The translations under genes and the position numbers were made by a program. From Paenibacillus bovis (GTDB lineage: Bacteria; Bacillota; Bacilli; Bacillales; Bacillaceae_C): a stretch of 32,688 nt of DNA. Shown here one piece after another: positions 8,629 to 16,454 of this stretch. The stretch is taken from assembly GCA_007679095.1 (NCBI GenBank), contig VEFU01000016.1, forward strand, positions 48,277-80,964, read 5' to 3'. The notes beneath the pieces are model-generated. The model made no database searches, had not been told where the DNA came from, and saw nothing but the letters and a program-made list of their open reading frames with translations. Numbering within the stretch: position 1 is the stretch's first letter; each line of letters begins with the position of its first letter.

Positions 8629-9072
8629 TTATAGACTAATACTAAACTGCTGAGCAAACTGGCGACATTTATCCAATTCTTCTTCTTCGGGAAATAAGTC
8701 TATTAATAATGTAGGAACAGTGATTGTTGCACCACATGATTGGATTTTATCAGCAAATAAATTTAACGCTGCACCAAATGTGAACCTATAATAGGAATCT
8801 CCTGAACCAAAGACAGCGGCTTTTTTTCCTGTTAAATCAAAGCTGTCTAGTTCTTCATAAAAGAACATAAACTCATCGGGAATTTCGCCACCTTCCCATG
8901 TATAAGTTCCAATTAAGAAACCATCATACTCTAGTAAATCATCAGGACTAGCATCGAATGCTTCTTTTATATCAACAATTACATTATTTTCCTTTAATCC
9001 TAATTGTACTTCTTCTACTAGAGCTTCAGTATTACCTGTCATACTTGTATATATAATAAGGACTTTCTTCAT
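8629..9072 (-). CDS. Short-chain flavodoxin
   Basis: A small FMN electron carrier of the cytosol. The FMN phosphate loop is YTSMTGNTE at residues 8-16; GTYTWEGGEIPDEF is the second FMN-contact loop and VFGSGDSYY the third. The 147-residue length fits short-chain flavodoxins such as YkuN/YkuP of B. subtilis, which can replace ferredoxin. GGAAAGAG precedes the ATG. It is divergent from the PlsY-like gene with 155 bases between. I see no convincing Fur box upstream, unlike the known ykuNOP case. The electron partner is unknown. Confidence 0.9.
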   Translation of the reverse strand: MKKVLIIYTSMTGNTEALVEEVQLGLKENNVIVDIKEAFDASPDDLLEYDGFLIGTYTWEGGEIPDEFMFFYEELDSFDLTGKKAAVFGSGDSYYRFTFGAALNLFADKIQSCGATITVPTLLIDLFPEEEELDKCRQFAQQFSISL

Positions 9073-9227
9073 ATTATCACTCTTTCCATATTGCTACTAT
9101 TATATTAGCATTCTGACATGGGTACATACATAGCGAAAAGGTGAAATAGCTTCTAACTGTAGAATTTCGTTCAAAATTTTCACAAATTATGGTAATATAA
9201 ATGAAAATGATATGAAAAGGAAATAGG

Positions 9228-9806
9228 ATGAGAGAACTTTTATTATTTGTTTTTGCATATTTTCTAGGGAATTTCTTAACTGCCTATGTACTAGCTAAAT
9301 TTCACTATAAAACAGAAATTCATAATGAAGGCAGTGGAAATGTTGGGGCACGAAATATTGGTCGTCTATTCGGGAAGTGCGCTTTTGTCATAACGTTCAT
9401 AGGCGATGCATTAAAGGGTTTCCTTATCATTATGATAGCACGACTTACAGAATTACCGTTATATGGTGAATTACTTCTTTTACTTTTCGTTGTTATTGGA
9501 CATGTATTCCCAGTGTTCTTCCGCTTTAAAGGGGGAAAGGGGATGTCTACCTTTATTGGAGGGGTACTAACATTTAATCCCATACTTTTTATGTGGTTTG
9601 CATGTGTATTTCTAGTATCTTATGTTTTTATTAGAAGTCTTACATTAGCAGGCATGTTTGCAGTAGCAGTTTTACCTATCATCATGATTCCTATGTCGTA
9701 TGATGTAGCAGCAATCCTCGTAGCAAGTATAGTATCTGCCATCATTATATTTGCACATCGGCAAAACATTAAAGAGAAAATATATAAAGAAAGGAACATC
9801 AGCTGA
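9228..9806 (+). CDS. PlsY-like membrane acyltransferase (diverged paralog)
   Basis: An integral membrane protein of the PlsY family, whose characterised members transfer an acyl group from acyl-phosphate to glycerol-3-phosphate. Motif 1 is GSGNVGARNIGRLFG (about 35-49), where the canonical form has Thr instead of Arg after Ala; motif 2 is GHVFPVFFRFKGGKG (about 91-105). Several hydrophobic segments span the 192 residues, the usual length. GGAAATAGG lies directly upstream of the ATG. Its stop overlaps the next gene's start (TGATG), so the two are translationally coupled. It may be a second glycerol-phosphate acyltransferase, or may acylate a different acceptor linked to the partner enzyme. The housekeeping plsY of Bacillus normally sits elsewhere. 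Confidence 0.85.
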   Translation: MRELLLFVFAYFLGNFLTAYVLAKFHYKTEIHNEGSGNVGARNIGRLFGKCAFVITFIGDALKGFLIIMIARLTELPLYGELLLLLFVVIGHVFPVFFRFKGGKGMSTFIGGVLTFNPILFMWFACVFLVSYVFIRSLTLAGMFAVAVLPIIMIPMSYDVAAILVASIVSAIIIFAHRQNIKEKIYKERNIS

Positions 9807-11398
9807 TGAGCTTAATTTATAAGATTGCTACTGAACCTTCAGAATTTGAGCAAATTGTAGCAATGAATTATCGAACCTTCGTGGAGGAAATACCACAACA
9901 TAATGAAAATGAGAGAAGAATATTAATAGATAAATTTCATGAAGAGAATACATATATTATTTGTTTGAAAGATGAGAAGCTTATCGGAATGATTTGTGTA
10001 CGGAGCAATCGACCATTTTCTTTAGATGGAAAAATCGGTAGAGTAGAGGATCATTTACCGGTTTCTGTGCAAAATCCATGTGAAATTCGACTACTCTCAG
10101 TAGATCCTAATTATCGAAATGGTAGAGTATTTTTAGGTTTGGCACAAGCATTAATTCGTTATTGTTTAAAAATAGGATATGATGCAGCAGTCATATCAGG
10201 TACAACACGTCAACTAAAATTATATGGTCAACTAGGTTTTCAACCATTTGCTTATATGACTGGAAACGAAGAAGCAGCATTTCAACCTATGTATTTAACA
10301 AAGGCAACATTCGATGAAGGGGTTGCAGGCAGAATCTTGAATGAGCCTGTTAATTTTCTACCTGGACCTGTAACGATTTCTAATGAAGTTAGAGAGGCCT
10401 TTATGAAATCACCGATTTCTCATCGATCGGTAGAATTTGAGAGCATTTTGGAACGTGTTCAGGCAAGACTAACAAAGCTTACAAATTCACGATACGTACA
10501 GGTTTTACACGGTACAGGTACACTTGCCAATGATGTAATTGCAGCCCAACTATCATTATTGAATGGTAAAGGTCTAATATTAGTTAATGGTGAATTTGGA
10601 AAAAGGCTTGTGGACCATGTCCAAAGGATGGGACTGGATTTTGATACTTTAGAAACGGATTGGGGTAATTCTTTTAAAAAAGAAGAAATTACTACTAGTT
10701 TAAGTGCTGCTCCATATGAATGGGTATGGGCAGTACATTGTGAGACTTCTACAGGAATTAAGAATGATATTGAATTACTGAAGGAACTTTGTCAGGAAAG
10801 AAATATTCATCTATGTCTAGACTGTATAAGCTCACTCGGTGCAATTCATATAGATCTTGATGGAGTTGCTTTTGCATCTGGGGTAAGTGGAAAGGCATTA
10901 GCTAGTTATACAGGACTCTCATTTGTTTTCCATAATGCTCCAATTGCTAGCGATAAAAGAATACCTCGTTATCTTGATATAGGGGCATATATGGAAGCTG
11001 AAGGCATTCCTTATTCACAATCATCTAATCTTGTTAACGCATTAGAGAAAGCACTTGAAAGATACGATGATGCCAATAAAGTATATGGAGAAATTGAAGC
11101 TCGCTATGAACTTCTAAGAAGTGGAATTGAGGATGCAGGTTTATCTGTGTTAGCTAGTAATGAAGATGCGGCTCCCACAATTCTAACCGTTGAAATGCCA
11201 AGTGGATTTGTAGCTCGTAACTTAGGTGATGATTTATCTTTAAATGGGTTCAATTTGCATTACGAAAGTTCATATTTGCAAGAAAAAAATTGGCTGCAAA
11301 TTTCTTGTATTAATCATATCGATGATCGCCAAATAAAGAAAATGTTAAAAGTGTTAAAAGGAATTTGTACAATCAAGCAATTATCCATTCATTCATAA
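9806..11398 (+). CDS. Fusion of GNAT acyltransferase and class V aminotransferase
   Basis: Residues about 1-165 form a GNAT-type domain, with the acyl-CoA region EIRLLSVDPNYRNGRVFLGL (about 93-112) and YGQLGF near 140. Residues about 180-520 form a PLP-dependent class V aminotransferase related to alanine-glyoxylate and 2-aminoethylphosphonate aminotransferases. It has NFLPGPVTIS, SHRSVEF, HGTGTLAND, a CETSTGIKND segment, the pyridine-binding Asp in CLDC (about 339) and the probable PLP Lys in SGKALASY (about 363). Both active sites look intact, so two linked reactions on one substrate are plausible. The N-terminal domain also recalls N-acyl amino acid synthases of the GNAT superfamily. It is coupled by one base to the PlsY-like gene. 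The substrate is unknown. Confidence 0.82.
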   Translation: MSLIYKIATEPSEFEQIVAMNYRTFVEEIPQHNENERRILIDKFHEENTYIICLKDEKLIGMICVRSNRPFSLDGKIGRVEDHLPVSVQNPCEIRLLSVDPNYRNGRVFLGLAQALIRYCLKIGYDAAVISGTTRQLKLYGQLGFQPFAYMTGNEEAAFQPMYLTKATFDEGVAGRILNEPVNFLPGPVTISNEVREAFMKSPISHRSVEFESILERVQARLTKLTNSRYVQVLHGTGTLANDVIAAQLSLLNGKGLILVNGEFGKRLVDHVQRMGLDFDTLETDWGNSFKKEEITTSLSAAPYEWVWAVHCETSTGIKNDIELLKELCQERNIHLCLDCISSLGAIHIDLDGVAFASGVSGKALASYTGLSFVFHNAPIASDKRIPRYLDIGAYMEAEGIPYSQSSNLVNALEKALERYDDANKVYGEIEARYELLRSGIEDAGLSVLASNEDAAPTILTVEMPSGFVARNLGDDLSLNGFNLHYESSYLQEKNWLQISCINHIDDRQIKKMLKVLKGICTIKQLSIHS

Positions 11399-11403
11399 AA
11401 TAT

Positions 11404-11452
11404 AAAAGAAAGAAGCTGTCCAAAGGTAAAATTTGAACAGCTTCTTTCTTTT
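11404..11452 (+). terminator. Terminator of the PlsY-like operon
   Basis: AAAAGAAAGAAGCTGT (11404-11419) pairs with ACAGCTTCTTTCTTTT (11437-11452), a perfect 16-bp stem six bases past the stop. Confidence 0.88.
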
Positions 11453-11474
11453 AGTTGACTATCTTTACTATGAC

Positions 11475-11605
11475 TGTTGATTTCCGCTGCAGGAGCTCGC
11501 TTTCCGCGGGCGGTTCGGTGAGCCTCCTCGACGCTTAACGCGTCTGTGGGGTCTCACCCGACCCTTGATCCCGCAGGAGTCTCGCTCCTTCCGCTGCAAT
11601 CAACA
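11475..11605. repeat. Structured intergenic repeat (Bacillaceae type), copy 2
   Basis: Outer arms TGTTGATT (11475-11482) and AATCAACA (11598-11605) enclose a GC-rich, hairpin-rich core. It shares CTTTCCGCGGGCGG, GAGCCTCCTCG and GGGGTCTCA blocks with copy 1. Nested inverted repeats are GGTGAG/CTCACC and GACGC/GCGTC. It lies between a + strand operon and the minus-strand yfkK. Confidence 0.8.
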
Positions 11606-11702
11606 TTGGCAAAATCTTAATTTTGCAATTCGAAAAATGTGGGAAAATCGTATGTTTTTTCTTTGTATTGATCACTAATTAGACAGCCGATGATATGTAT
11701 TA

Positions 11703-11930
11703 TTATGCGTTTTTACGTAGTCTGCCAAGTTCTTCTGCTAGAGCTTGCATTTCGTTAGGGCTAAAGTTGTTTTTCTTCATCACCATTTCATAAATCTCGC
11801 AAAGTTCTTCGTATAAATCGTCATCTAAACTTTGGAGTTGGAGTGCTCCAATATTAACCATTTTTAATTTAGATACAATTTCATTTACCATAAAATTAAT
11901 GTTTTCCTGTTTATTTACAGATAAATCCAT
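11703..11930 (-). CDS. yfkK: YfkK family protein (UPF0435/DUF1128)
   Basis: A small soluble protein of 75 residues and unknown function, conserved in Bacillales. Recognised by the C-terminal half with YEMVMKKNNFSPNEMQALAE and ELGRLRK, and by length. It is mainly helical in appearance, with no membrane segment. As in B. subtilis it lies near yfkH and yfkD. AGGGAGATGAG-like sequence precedes the ATG at 11930. No clear own terminator; the structured repeat lies downstream. Confidence 0.85.
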   Translation of the reverse strand: MDLSVNKQENINFMVNEIVSKLKMVNIGALQLQSLDDDLYEELCEIYEMVMKKNNFSPNEMQALAEELGRLRKNA

Positions 11931-12093
11931 GTTTATCTCATCTCCCTTTTTAGTATATTCACTATACTTTCATGTTAATTATCCCTTGTCAATTGGAAAT
12001 AGTCTTAATCTCATAAAATAATTGGTTTTATAAAACACTATGAAGGTATATATACTATATCAAGATTTGCAAGAATAGGAGTGGTACATAAAT

Positions 12094-12927
12094 ATGTTTA
12101 TAAAATTATATAGATGGATAAAGAATTTAATTATCCGTATTATGGACAATGATATTTCCGGAATGGCTGCCCAACTGGCATATTTTTTTCTCCTTTCTTT
12201 ATTTCCGTTACTCATTTTCATCGTCACTTTATTACCATTTACTCCACTTACGCAGGCAGATGTATTTAATGTATTAAAGGATATAGCTCCGAAAGAAACA
12301 TTAAACATGGTGCAAAAAACGCTAAATGAAATAATGAAAAACCGAAATGGTAGTTTATTATCCATCGGAATCATCGGTACACTATGGTCTGCATCTAATG
12401 GCATGAATGCTTTAATGCGATCATTGAATCGTGCATATGATGTGGAAGAAGATCGTCCTTTCATCGTCTCTCGTGGGCTGGCCATTGTTTTTACTATTGC
12501 CATGATTTTTGTATTTCTACTTGCTTTATTATTACCTGTCTTTGGAAAACAATTAGGAGAATATGTTTTTACAAATCTAGGTGTACCCAATATGTTTATC
12601 TCTGTATGGGAAATACTAAGATGGGTGCTAAGTTTTGTAATTTTATTTATCGTTTTTTTAGCAATTTATTATTTTGCTCCAAGCTTAAAGTTGAAATGTA
12701 CTACTGCTATTCCAGGAGCTATTTTTGCAAGTATTGGTTGGATTATTGTGTCACTTGGCTTTTCATTTTACGTGGCAAATTTTGGAAACTATTCTTCGAC
12801 ATATGGAAGTATTGGTGGAATCATTGTCTTAATGTTGTGGTTCTATCTATCAGGCTTCATCATTATTATTGGAGGAGAAATTAACTCAATGAGTAATAAA
12901 AAAGACGATGAAGAGTGTAAAAGTTAA
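12094..12927 (+). CDS. yfkH: YihY/UPF0761 family membrane protein
   Basis: A polytopic membrane protein of the YihY (former RNase BN) family; the family is not actually known to be a nuclease and its function is open. It opens with DNDISGMAAQLAYFFLLSLFP (in part), has about six hydrophobic segments, and ends with GGIIVLMLWFYLSGFIIIIGGE. This pattern is diagnostic. The length, 277 residues, fits YfkH. The Shine-Dalgarno AGGAG is rather far, 12 bases, from the ATG. It has its own terminator directly downstream. Confidence 0.88.
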   Translation: MFIKLYRWIKNLIIRIMDNDISGMAAQLAYFFLLSLFPLLIFIVTLLPFTPLTQADVFNVLKDIAPKETLNMVQKTLNEIMKNRNGSLLSIGIIGTLWSASNGMNALMRSLNRAYDVEEDRPFIVSRGLAIVFTIAMIFVFLLALLLPVFGKQLGEYVFTNLGVPNMFISVWEILRWVLSFVILFIVFLAIYYFAPSLKLKCTTAIPGAIFASIGWIIVSLGFSFYVANFGNYSSTYGSIGGIIVLMLWFYLSGFIIIIGGEINSMSNKKDDEECKS

Positions 12928-12933
12928 CAATAA

Positions 12934-12959
12934 AAAAAAGTCGGATATCCGGCTTTTTT
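12934..12959 (+). terminator. Terminator of yfkH
   Basis: A short hairpin AAAAAGTCGGATATCCGGCT followed by a T-run; the stem is CGGAT/ATCCG extended by A/T pairs. Confidence 0.85.
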
Positions 12960-13107
12960 GTTGAAAAGAAGTTGCTAACGTGTGTTAACTCTTAAATTAT
13001 AACTACAATGTTTTTTTATTTATGATTAGATGGATAATCATTCCCTTTTCTGAAAATCATAAAGGAGAAGGCGGATTTTTCCGTAAAGATGAAAGGAGTT
13101 TCCCTTT

Positions 13108-13914
13108 ATGAAAATACAACGTTTACTACTGCAACTTATCATTATTTCTTCTATCTTCATGATAATCATGCCTACTAATACTTTTGCAGAAAAGGACAAC
13201 AAAGTAACAGGAGAGATTGAATTACCATCTTCTGTTATTAATATTGAAAAGGAAAACACCGTTCCTAATCAAGCTGAGAATAAGCCATTTTTAAAACCAA
13301 GTGAGTTCACAAAAGAATTAATAGAATCTGCCAATGAGAAAATCGAGAACCCACATTTAATTCGAATATTAAACGAATCTGCTATTAATAGTTCCCTTCT
13401 TTCTGTGGGAATGCGTGCAACCATCTATTTAGGAGAATATCCTTTGAATTATAAATCAGAGGAGACTACTCCAAATTGGCAATATCAAAAAGTGAATACA
13501 AATGTCCATGATAACATGGCAGGAAATGTAAATTCGCGAATGAATTACGTCCAGCAGGTTCAAAAACGTGTTACCGGTGGCTTAACGGCGAAAGTGCCAC
13601 ACGCAGAAGATGTGCAAAATATGATCTTATTAAAAGCAATGGAAAAGACAAAACTTCCTCTTATGACACAAACAATTATTGGTGCTGGCACAAAACATAA
13701 CCAAGTGTACAACATCCATCCGAAAAAAGTTGGTTATCTACATGCATATGTTCCCGCAATCGTAGAAAAAGGTGAAGCAACATACGGTGAAGTTTATCTT
13801 GTTATAAAAGGGACAAAGCGAAAAATTGTCGTGAAAAATGTTACTTCACAAAAAGTAGGAGCATGGCTACCAATACAAAACCACTTAACTTTTACTTTCC
13901 ATGTCACCCCATAA
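13108..13914 (+). CDS. yfkD: YfkD-like secreted or envelope protein
   Basis: A 268-residue protein with an N-terminal signal peptide (KIQR, then about 17 hydrophobic residues, cleavage likely after TFA near residue 27). The mature part is mixed alpha/beta with the segments VGMRATIYLGEYPLNYKS and NWQYQKVNTNVHDN. I assign it to the YfkD family from overall resemblance and from synteny (between yfkH and pdaA). Function is unknown; expected location is outside the membrane. AAAGGAG lies nine bases before the ATG. A terminator follows. Confidence 0.8.
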   Translation: MKIQRLLLQLIIISSIFMIIMPTNTFAEKDNKVTGEIELPSSVINIEKENTVPNQAENKPFLKPSEFTKELIESANEKIENPHLIRILNESAINSSLLSVGMRATIYLGEYPLNYKSEETTPNWQYQKVNTNVHDNMAGNVNSRMNYVQQVQKRVTGGLTAKVPHAEDVQNMILLKAMEKTKLPLMTQTIIGAGTKHNQVYNIHPKKVGYLHAYVPAIVEKGEATYGEVYLVIKGTKRKIVVKNVTSQKVGAWLPIQNHLTFTFHVTP

Positions 13915-13928
13915 AATTAAGTAGTAAT

Positions 13929-13968
13929 AAAATCGGTTGGTTACAACACCAGTCGATTTTTTATTTTA
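13929..13968 (+). terminator. Terminator of yfkD
   Basis: AAAATCGGTTGGT (13929-13941) pairs with ACCAGTCGATTTT (13948-13960) with two imperfect positions, then a T-rich run. Confidence 0.78.
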
Positions 13969-14060
13969 ATATTTCCTATTGTTTCCCTCTATTTAACAGA
14001 CATTTTTTGGTGAGTAGGAGGAACTCTAATAGAAAAGGATGAAAGGTGGATTTTGTATTG

Positions 14061-14909
14061 ATGAAGAGACTAGGGATTTTGATTCCCGTTATTTTTATTT
14101 TCTTTTTCCAAACGATGAGTGCTTATGCTGTCTCCAATAAACCGATACATTGGGGATTTAAAAAGTCTAAAAATGAACAACCTGCAGAAGCAGGAGCAGA
14201 ATATGATCTACTACTTGATAAATATGGAGCATTTTATAAAGGATCCCCAAACCACAAAGTCGTGTACTTAACATTTGATAATGGTTATGAAAATGGGTTT
14301 ACCGAAAAAACCCTTGATATCTTAAAGCAAGAAAATGTTCCTGCTACCTTCTTTGTAACTGGTCACTATTTAAAAAGTGCTCCTGAATTAGCAAAGAGAA
14401 TGGTAAATGAGGGCCATATTATCGGTAATCATTCATGGAGCCACCCAGATACAACTCAAATCAGTGATGAAAAAATGATTAATGAACTAGATAGGGTTAA
14501 ACAGGCTACGGAAGAAATTACTGGACAAACAGGTATGCAATATTTACGGCCACCTAGAGGAATATTGAGTGAACGGACATTGAAAGTTGCCCTCGATGCT
14601 GGGTATATTCATGTATTATGGTCCGTTGCATTTGTTGATTGGCAGGTAAAAAACCAAAAAGGCTGGAAATATGCTTATGATAGCATTATGTCGCAAATAC
14701 ATCCCGGAGCAGTAATCTTATTACACACAGTTTCCCATGATAATGTGGAAGCTTTAGAAAAAGTAATTCAGGACTTAAAAAAGCGTGGATATGTCTTTAA
14801 AAGTCTTGATGATCTAATGATGCGGGAGAAAGTAATGATTCCAATGGCAAATAAAATGAACAGAGAAGACAATATTTCAGATCCAACAAACTCCTCACAA
14901 ACAGAGTAA
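14061..14909 (+). CDS. pdaA: Polysaccharide deacetylase PdaA, spore cortex delta-lactam synthesis
   Basis: Removes acetyl groups from muramic acid in spore cortex peptidoglycan, a step towards muramic delta-lactam, which germination enzymes recognise. A signal peptide (about 1-24, ending SAYA) precedes the NodB domain with TFDNGYENG (catalytic Asp), GNHSWSHP (metal His pair), LRPPRG and LLHTVS. The mature N-terminus PIHWGFKKS is a PdaA hallmark. At 282 residues it is slightly longer than the B. subtilis protein owing to a hydrophilic C-terminal tail. The ATG at 14061 is preceded by GAAAGGTGG; the GTG at 14046 overlaps this site. A forespore (sigma-G) promoter is expected from family knowledge but I could not locate one confidently. 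Confidence 0.94.
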   Translation: MKRLGILIPVIFIFFFQTMSAYAVSNKPIHWGFKKSKNEQPAEAGAEYDLLLDKYGAFYKGSPNHKVVYLTFDNGYENGFTEKTLDILKQENVPATFFVTGHYLKSAPELAKRMVNEGHIIGNHSWSHPDTTQISDEKMINELDRVKQATEEITGQTGMQYLRPPRGILSERTLKVALDAGYIHVLWSVAFVDWQVKNQKGWKYAYDSIMSQIHPGAVILLHTVSHDNVEALEKVIQDLKKRGYVFKSLDDLMMREKVMIPMANKMNREDNISDPTNSSQTE

Positions 14910-14965
14910 AGTCACAGGATATACTATTTTTAAGTGTTAATTAGGAAGAATAGAACAAAATATGT

Positions 14966-15014
14966 AAAACCGAACTATCTTGAGTTTGATAAATCAAATG
15001 ATAGTTCGGTTTTT
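14966..15014 (+). terminator. Terminator of pdaA
   Basis: AAAACCGAACTATC (14966-14979) pairs with GATAGTTCGGTTTT (15000-15013), then T-rich sequence. The stem core is shared with the motAB terminator at 8479-8516. Confidence 0.85.
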
Positions 15015-15054
15015 AATTTCATCAATATTTCATTGTCCCATTCAATTCTCAAGA

Positions 15055-15219
15055 TTATAGATTATTGTTTTGTTGCTCGATTTCTTTATTAGCTTGAATT
15101 AGGTTTCCAGTTTCGACGGACCGGTGCTCGTTAACGGAATCACCTGGTTCGAGATTATTCAAATTTGCTGTCTTCTTCATTTTTCCTTGATCAATTAAAT
15201 GGTCGTTATTTTTTTTCAT
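15055..15219 (-). CDS. Small hydrophilic protein, unrecognised
   Basis: A 54-residue frame from an ATG at 15219 with GGAG seven bases upstream. The product is Asn/Gln/Lys/Glu-rich, has no hydrophobic segment, and contains NNLEPGDSVNEHRSVETGN. I do not recognise the family. Composition and company (pdaA, yfhD, yfhE, sspK nearby) suggest a forespore or spore protein. About 30 bases upstream on the minus strand is GCATG, 17 bases, AAAACTA, a loose match to the sigma-G pattern. This is an inference only. Confidence 0.6.
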   Translation of the reverse strand: MKKNNDHLIDQGKMKKTANLNNLEPGDSVNEHRSVETGNLIQANKEIEQQNNNL

Positions 15220-15313
15220 ACTATCACTCCATTTCTTTTGTAGTTTTTACAAGTACAATCATTACATGCAATACTCTTTCATTGTTTATAATGAGTAGTA
15301 AGGAGGTAGAATT

Positions 15314-15688
15314 ATGCAGATTAACGTGAAAAGAGTATATGATAATATGGAAGAAAGCGACGGTTATCGAGTATTAGTGGATCGTCTTTGGCCACGTGGT
15401 ATGAAGAAAGAAGACATCATAATGGATGAATGGGCAAAGGAGATAGCACCAAGTTCAAATTTAAGAAAAGCATTTCAGCATAAGTCTGAACTGTTTGCGG
15501 AGTTTCGAGAAAAATATCAAGAGGAATTAATGAATGATAAATCTAAACAAGATAAATTAAAAGCACTATTAAAAATAGCTGAAACAAAAAATGTGACTTT
15601 GTTATTTGCAGCTAAGAATAGGGAATTTAATCAAGCACAAGTACTACGTGAATTACTGATGAATATGGCGGAAGATGGGAGTAATTAA
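15314..15688 (+). CDS. DUF488 family protein (YeaO-like)
   Basis: A 124-residue cytosolic protein of unknown function. The family signature is clear: VKRVYDN near the start, DGYRVLVDRLWPRGMKKE (about 16-33), WAKEIAPS (about 42-49) and a C-terminal TLLFAAKNREFNQA stretch. GGAGG lies six to ten bases before the ATG. It stands between the small minus-strand gene and the doxX pair; no clear terminator follows, so read-through towards doxX is possible, although a separate promoter is present. Confidence 0.85.
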   Translation: MQINVKRVYDNMEESDGYRVLVDRLWPRGMKKEDIIMDEWAKEIAPSSNLRKAFQHKSELFAEFREKYQEELMNDKSKQDKLKALLKIAETKNVTLLFAAKNREFNQAQVLRELLMNMAEDGSN

Positions 15689-15736
15689 AGCTATAAAACA
15701 TACTTGTGACAGATTTGTGAATTAGCAAAAAGTCTA

Positions 15737-15765
15737 TTGTGAAATCATGAACAATGTTGTATATT
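15737..15765 (+). promoter_or_regulatory. Possible promoter of the first doxX gene
   Basis: TTGTGA (15737-15742), 17 bases, TATATT (15760-15765). It would start transcription near 15772, ten bases before the first Rex-like palindrome. Confidence 0.45.
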
Positions 15766-15781
15766 AAGAGTGTAAAGGAAA

Positions 15782-15797
15782 TGTGAAATAATTCACA
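15782..15797. promoter_or_regulatory. Rex-like operator, doxX site 1
   Basis: TGTGAAATAATTCACA, a perfect TGTGAA-N4-TTCACA palindrome of the same design as the ldh operator. Confidence 0.85.
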
Positions 15798-15850
15798 ACT
15801 AAGAAGTAATAATATCAGATAAAAAGAACTCATATTTTTTTACGCTACAA

Positions 15851-15866
15851 TGTGAATGGTTTCACA
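15851..15866. promoter_or_regulatory. Rex-like operator, doxX site 2
   Basis: TGTGAATGGTTTCACA, again a perfect TGTGAA-N4-TTCACA palindrome. It lies 22 bases before the doxX start and 69 bp from site 1. Confidence 0.83.
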
Positions 15867-15888
15867 AACTGAAAAGGAGTGAGCAGGA

Positions 15889-16398
15889 ATGGGTAAATGG
15901 TATCAAAACAAATATGTAGCAGTTGTATGGGCGGTATTAAGAATTTGGTTAGGTATTCAATGGTTGGAAGCAGGTTGGCATAAACTTGGAGCATTTGATG
16001 CAAGTGGCTTTTTACAAGGAGCGATTGCAAAAGCAGGAGGAGAAGCACCAATTGTTCAAGGTTGGTATGGAGCATTCCTTGAAACATTCGCAGTACCTAA
16101 CGTAGAATTGTTTAACTTCCTAATACCAGTAGGAGAAGTGTTAGTAGGATTTGGTTTAATCTTCGGAGCATTAACAGCACCAGCATTAATCGCAGGCGCA
16201 TTCATGAATCTGAACTTCTTGATGGCAGGAACAATTAGCACAAACCCAATACTTTTAACGGTAGCAATCATCTTACTATTCGTAATCAAAGGTACAAAAG
16301 TTTATGGTTTAGATCGTTTCCTAACAGTAGCAAACTTTAAGAAACTAAAAGAAAAAGGAATGTTCAAAAAAGGCGTACATGGTGCAGAAGCACATTAA
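15889..16398 (+). CDS. DoxX family membrane protein, copy 1
   Basis: A small membrane protein of 169 residues with about four hydrophobic segments. It belongs to the DoxX/DoxD family, which includes a subunit of archaeal thiosulfate:quinone oxidoreductase and bacterial proteins linked to quinone or thiol redox balance. Typical features are LRIWLGIQWLEAGWHKL near the N-terminus and PVGEVLVGFGLIFG plus GAFMNLNFLMAG in the middle. AAGGAGTG lies nine bases before the ATG. Copy 2 follows after 56 bases. Two Rex-like operators upstream imply expression at high NADH or low oxygen. The actual substrate is unknown. Confidence 0.88.
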   Translation: MGKWYQNKYVAVVWAVLRIWLGIQWLEAGWHKLGAFDASGFLQGAIAKAGGEAPIVQGWYGAFLETFAVPNVELFNFLIPVGEVLVGFGLIFGALTAPALIAGAFMNLNFLMAGTISTNPILLTVAIILLFVIKGTKVYGLDRFLTVANFKKLKEKGMFKKGVHGAEAH

Positions 16399-16419
16399 TG
16401 AATGAACTATAAAATTATA

Positions 16420-16435
16420 TGTGAACAAAATCACA
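16420..16435. promoter_or_regulatory. Rex-like operator between the doxX copies
   Basis: TGTGAACAAAATCACA, one mismatch from TGTGAA-N4-TTCACA, in the 56-base gap, 19 bases before the second doxX start. Confidence 0.65.
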
Positions 16436-16454
16436 ATATTAAGGGGAGATTAAC

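Noticed and set aside
9160-9200. A Rex-like site (TTCACAA half) upstream of the PlsY-like gene
   Set aside because: Only the right half is present; the left half does not match TTGTGAA.
9073-9227. A Fur box before the flavodoxin gene, expected by analogy with ykuNOP
   Set aside because: No sequence close to TGATAATNATTATCA was found in the divergent gap.
12060-12590. A 176-codon minus-strand frame opposite yfkH
   Set aside because: It is antisense to a well-recognised membrane protein gene, has no ribosome site and no family resemblance.
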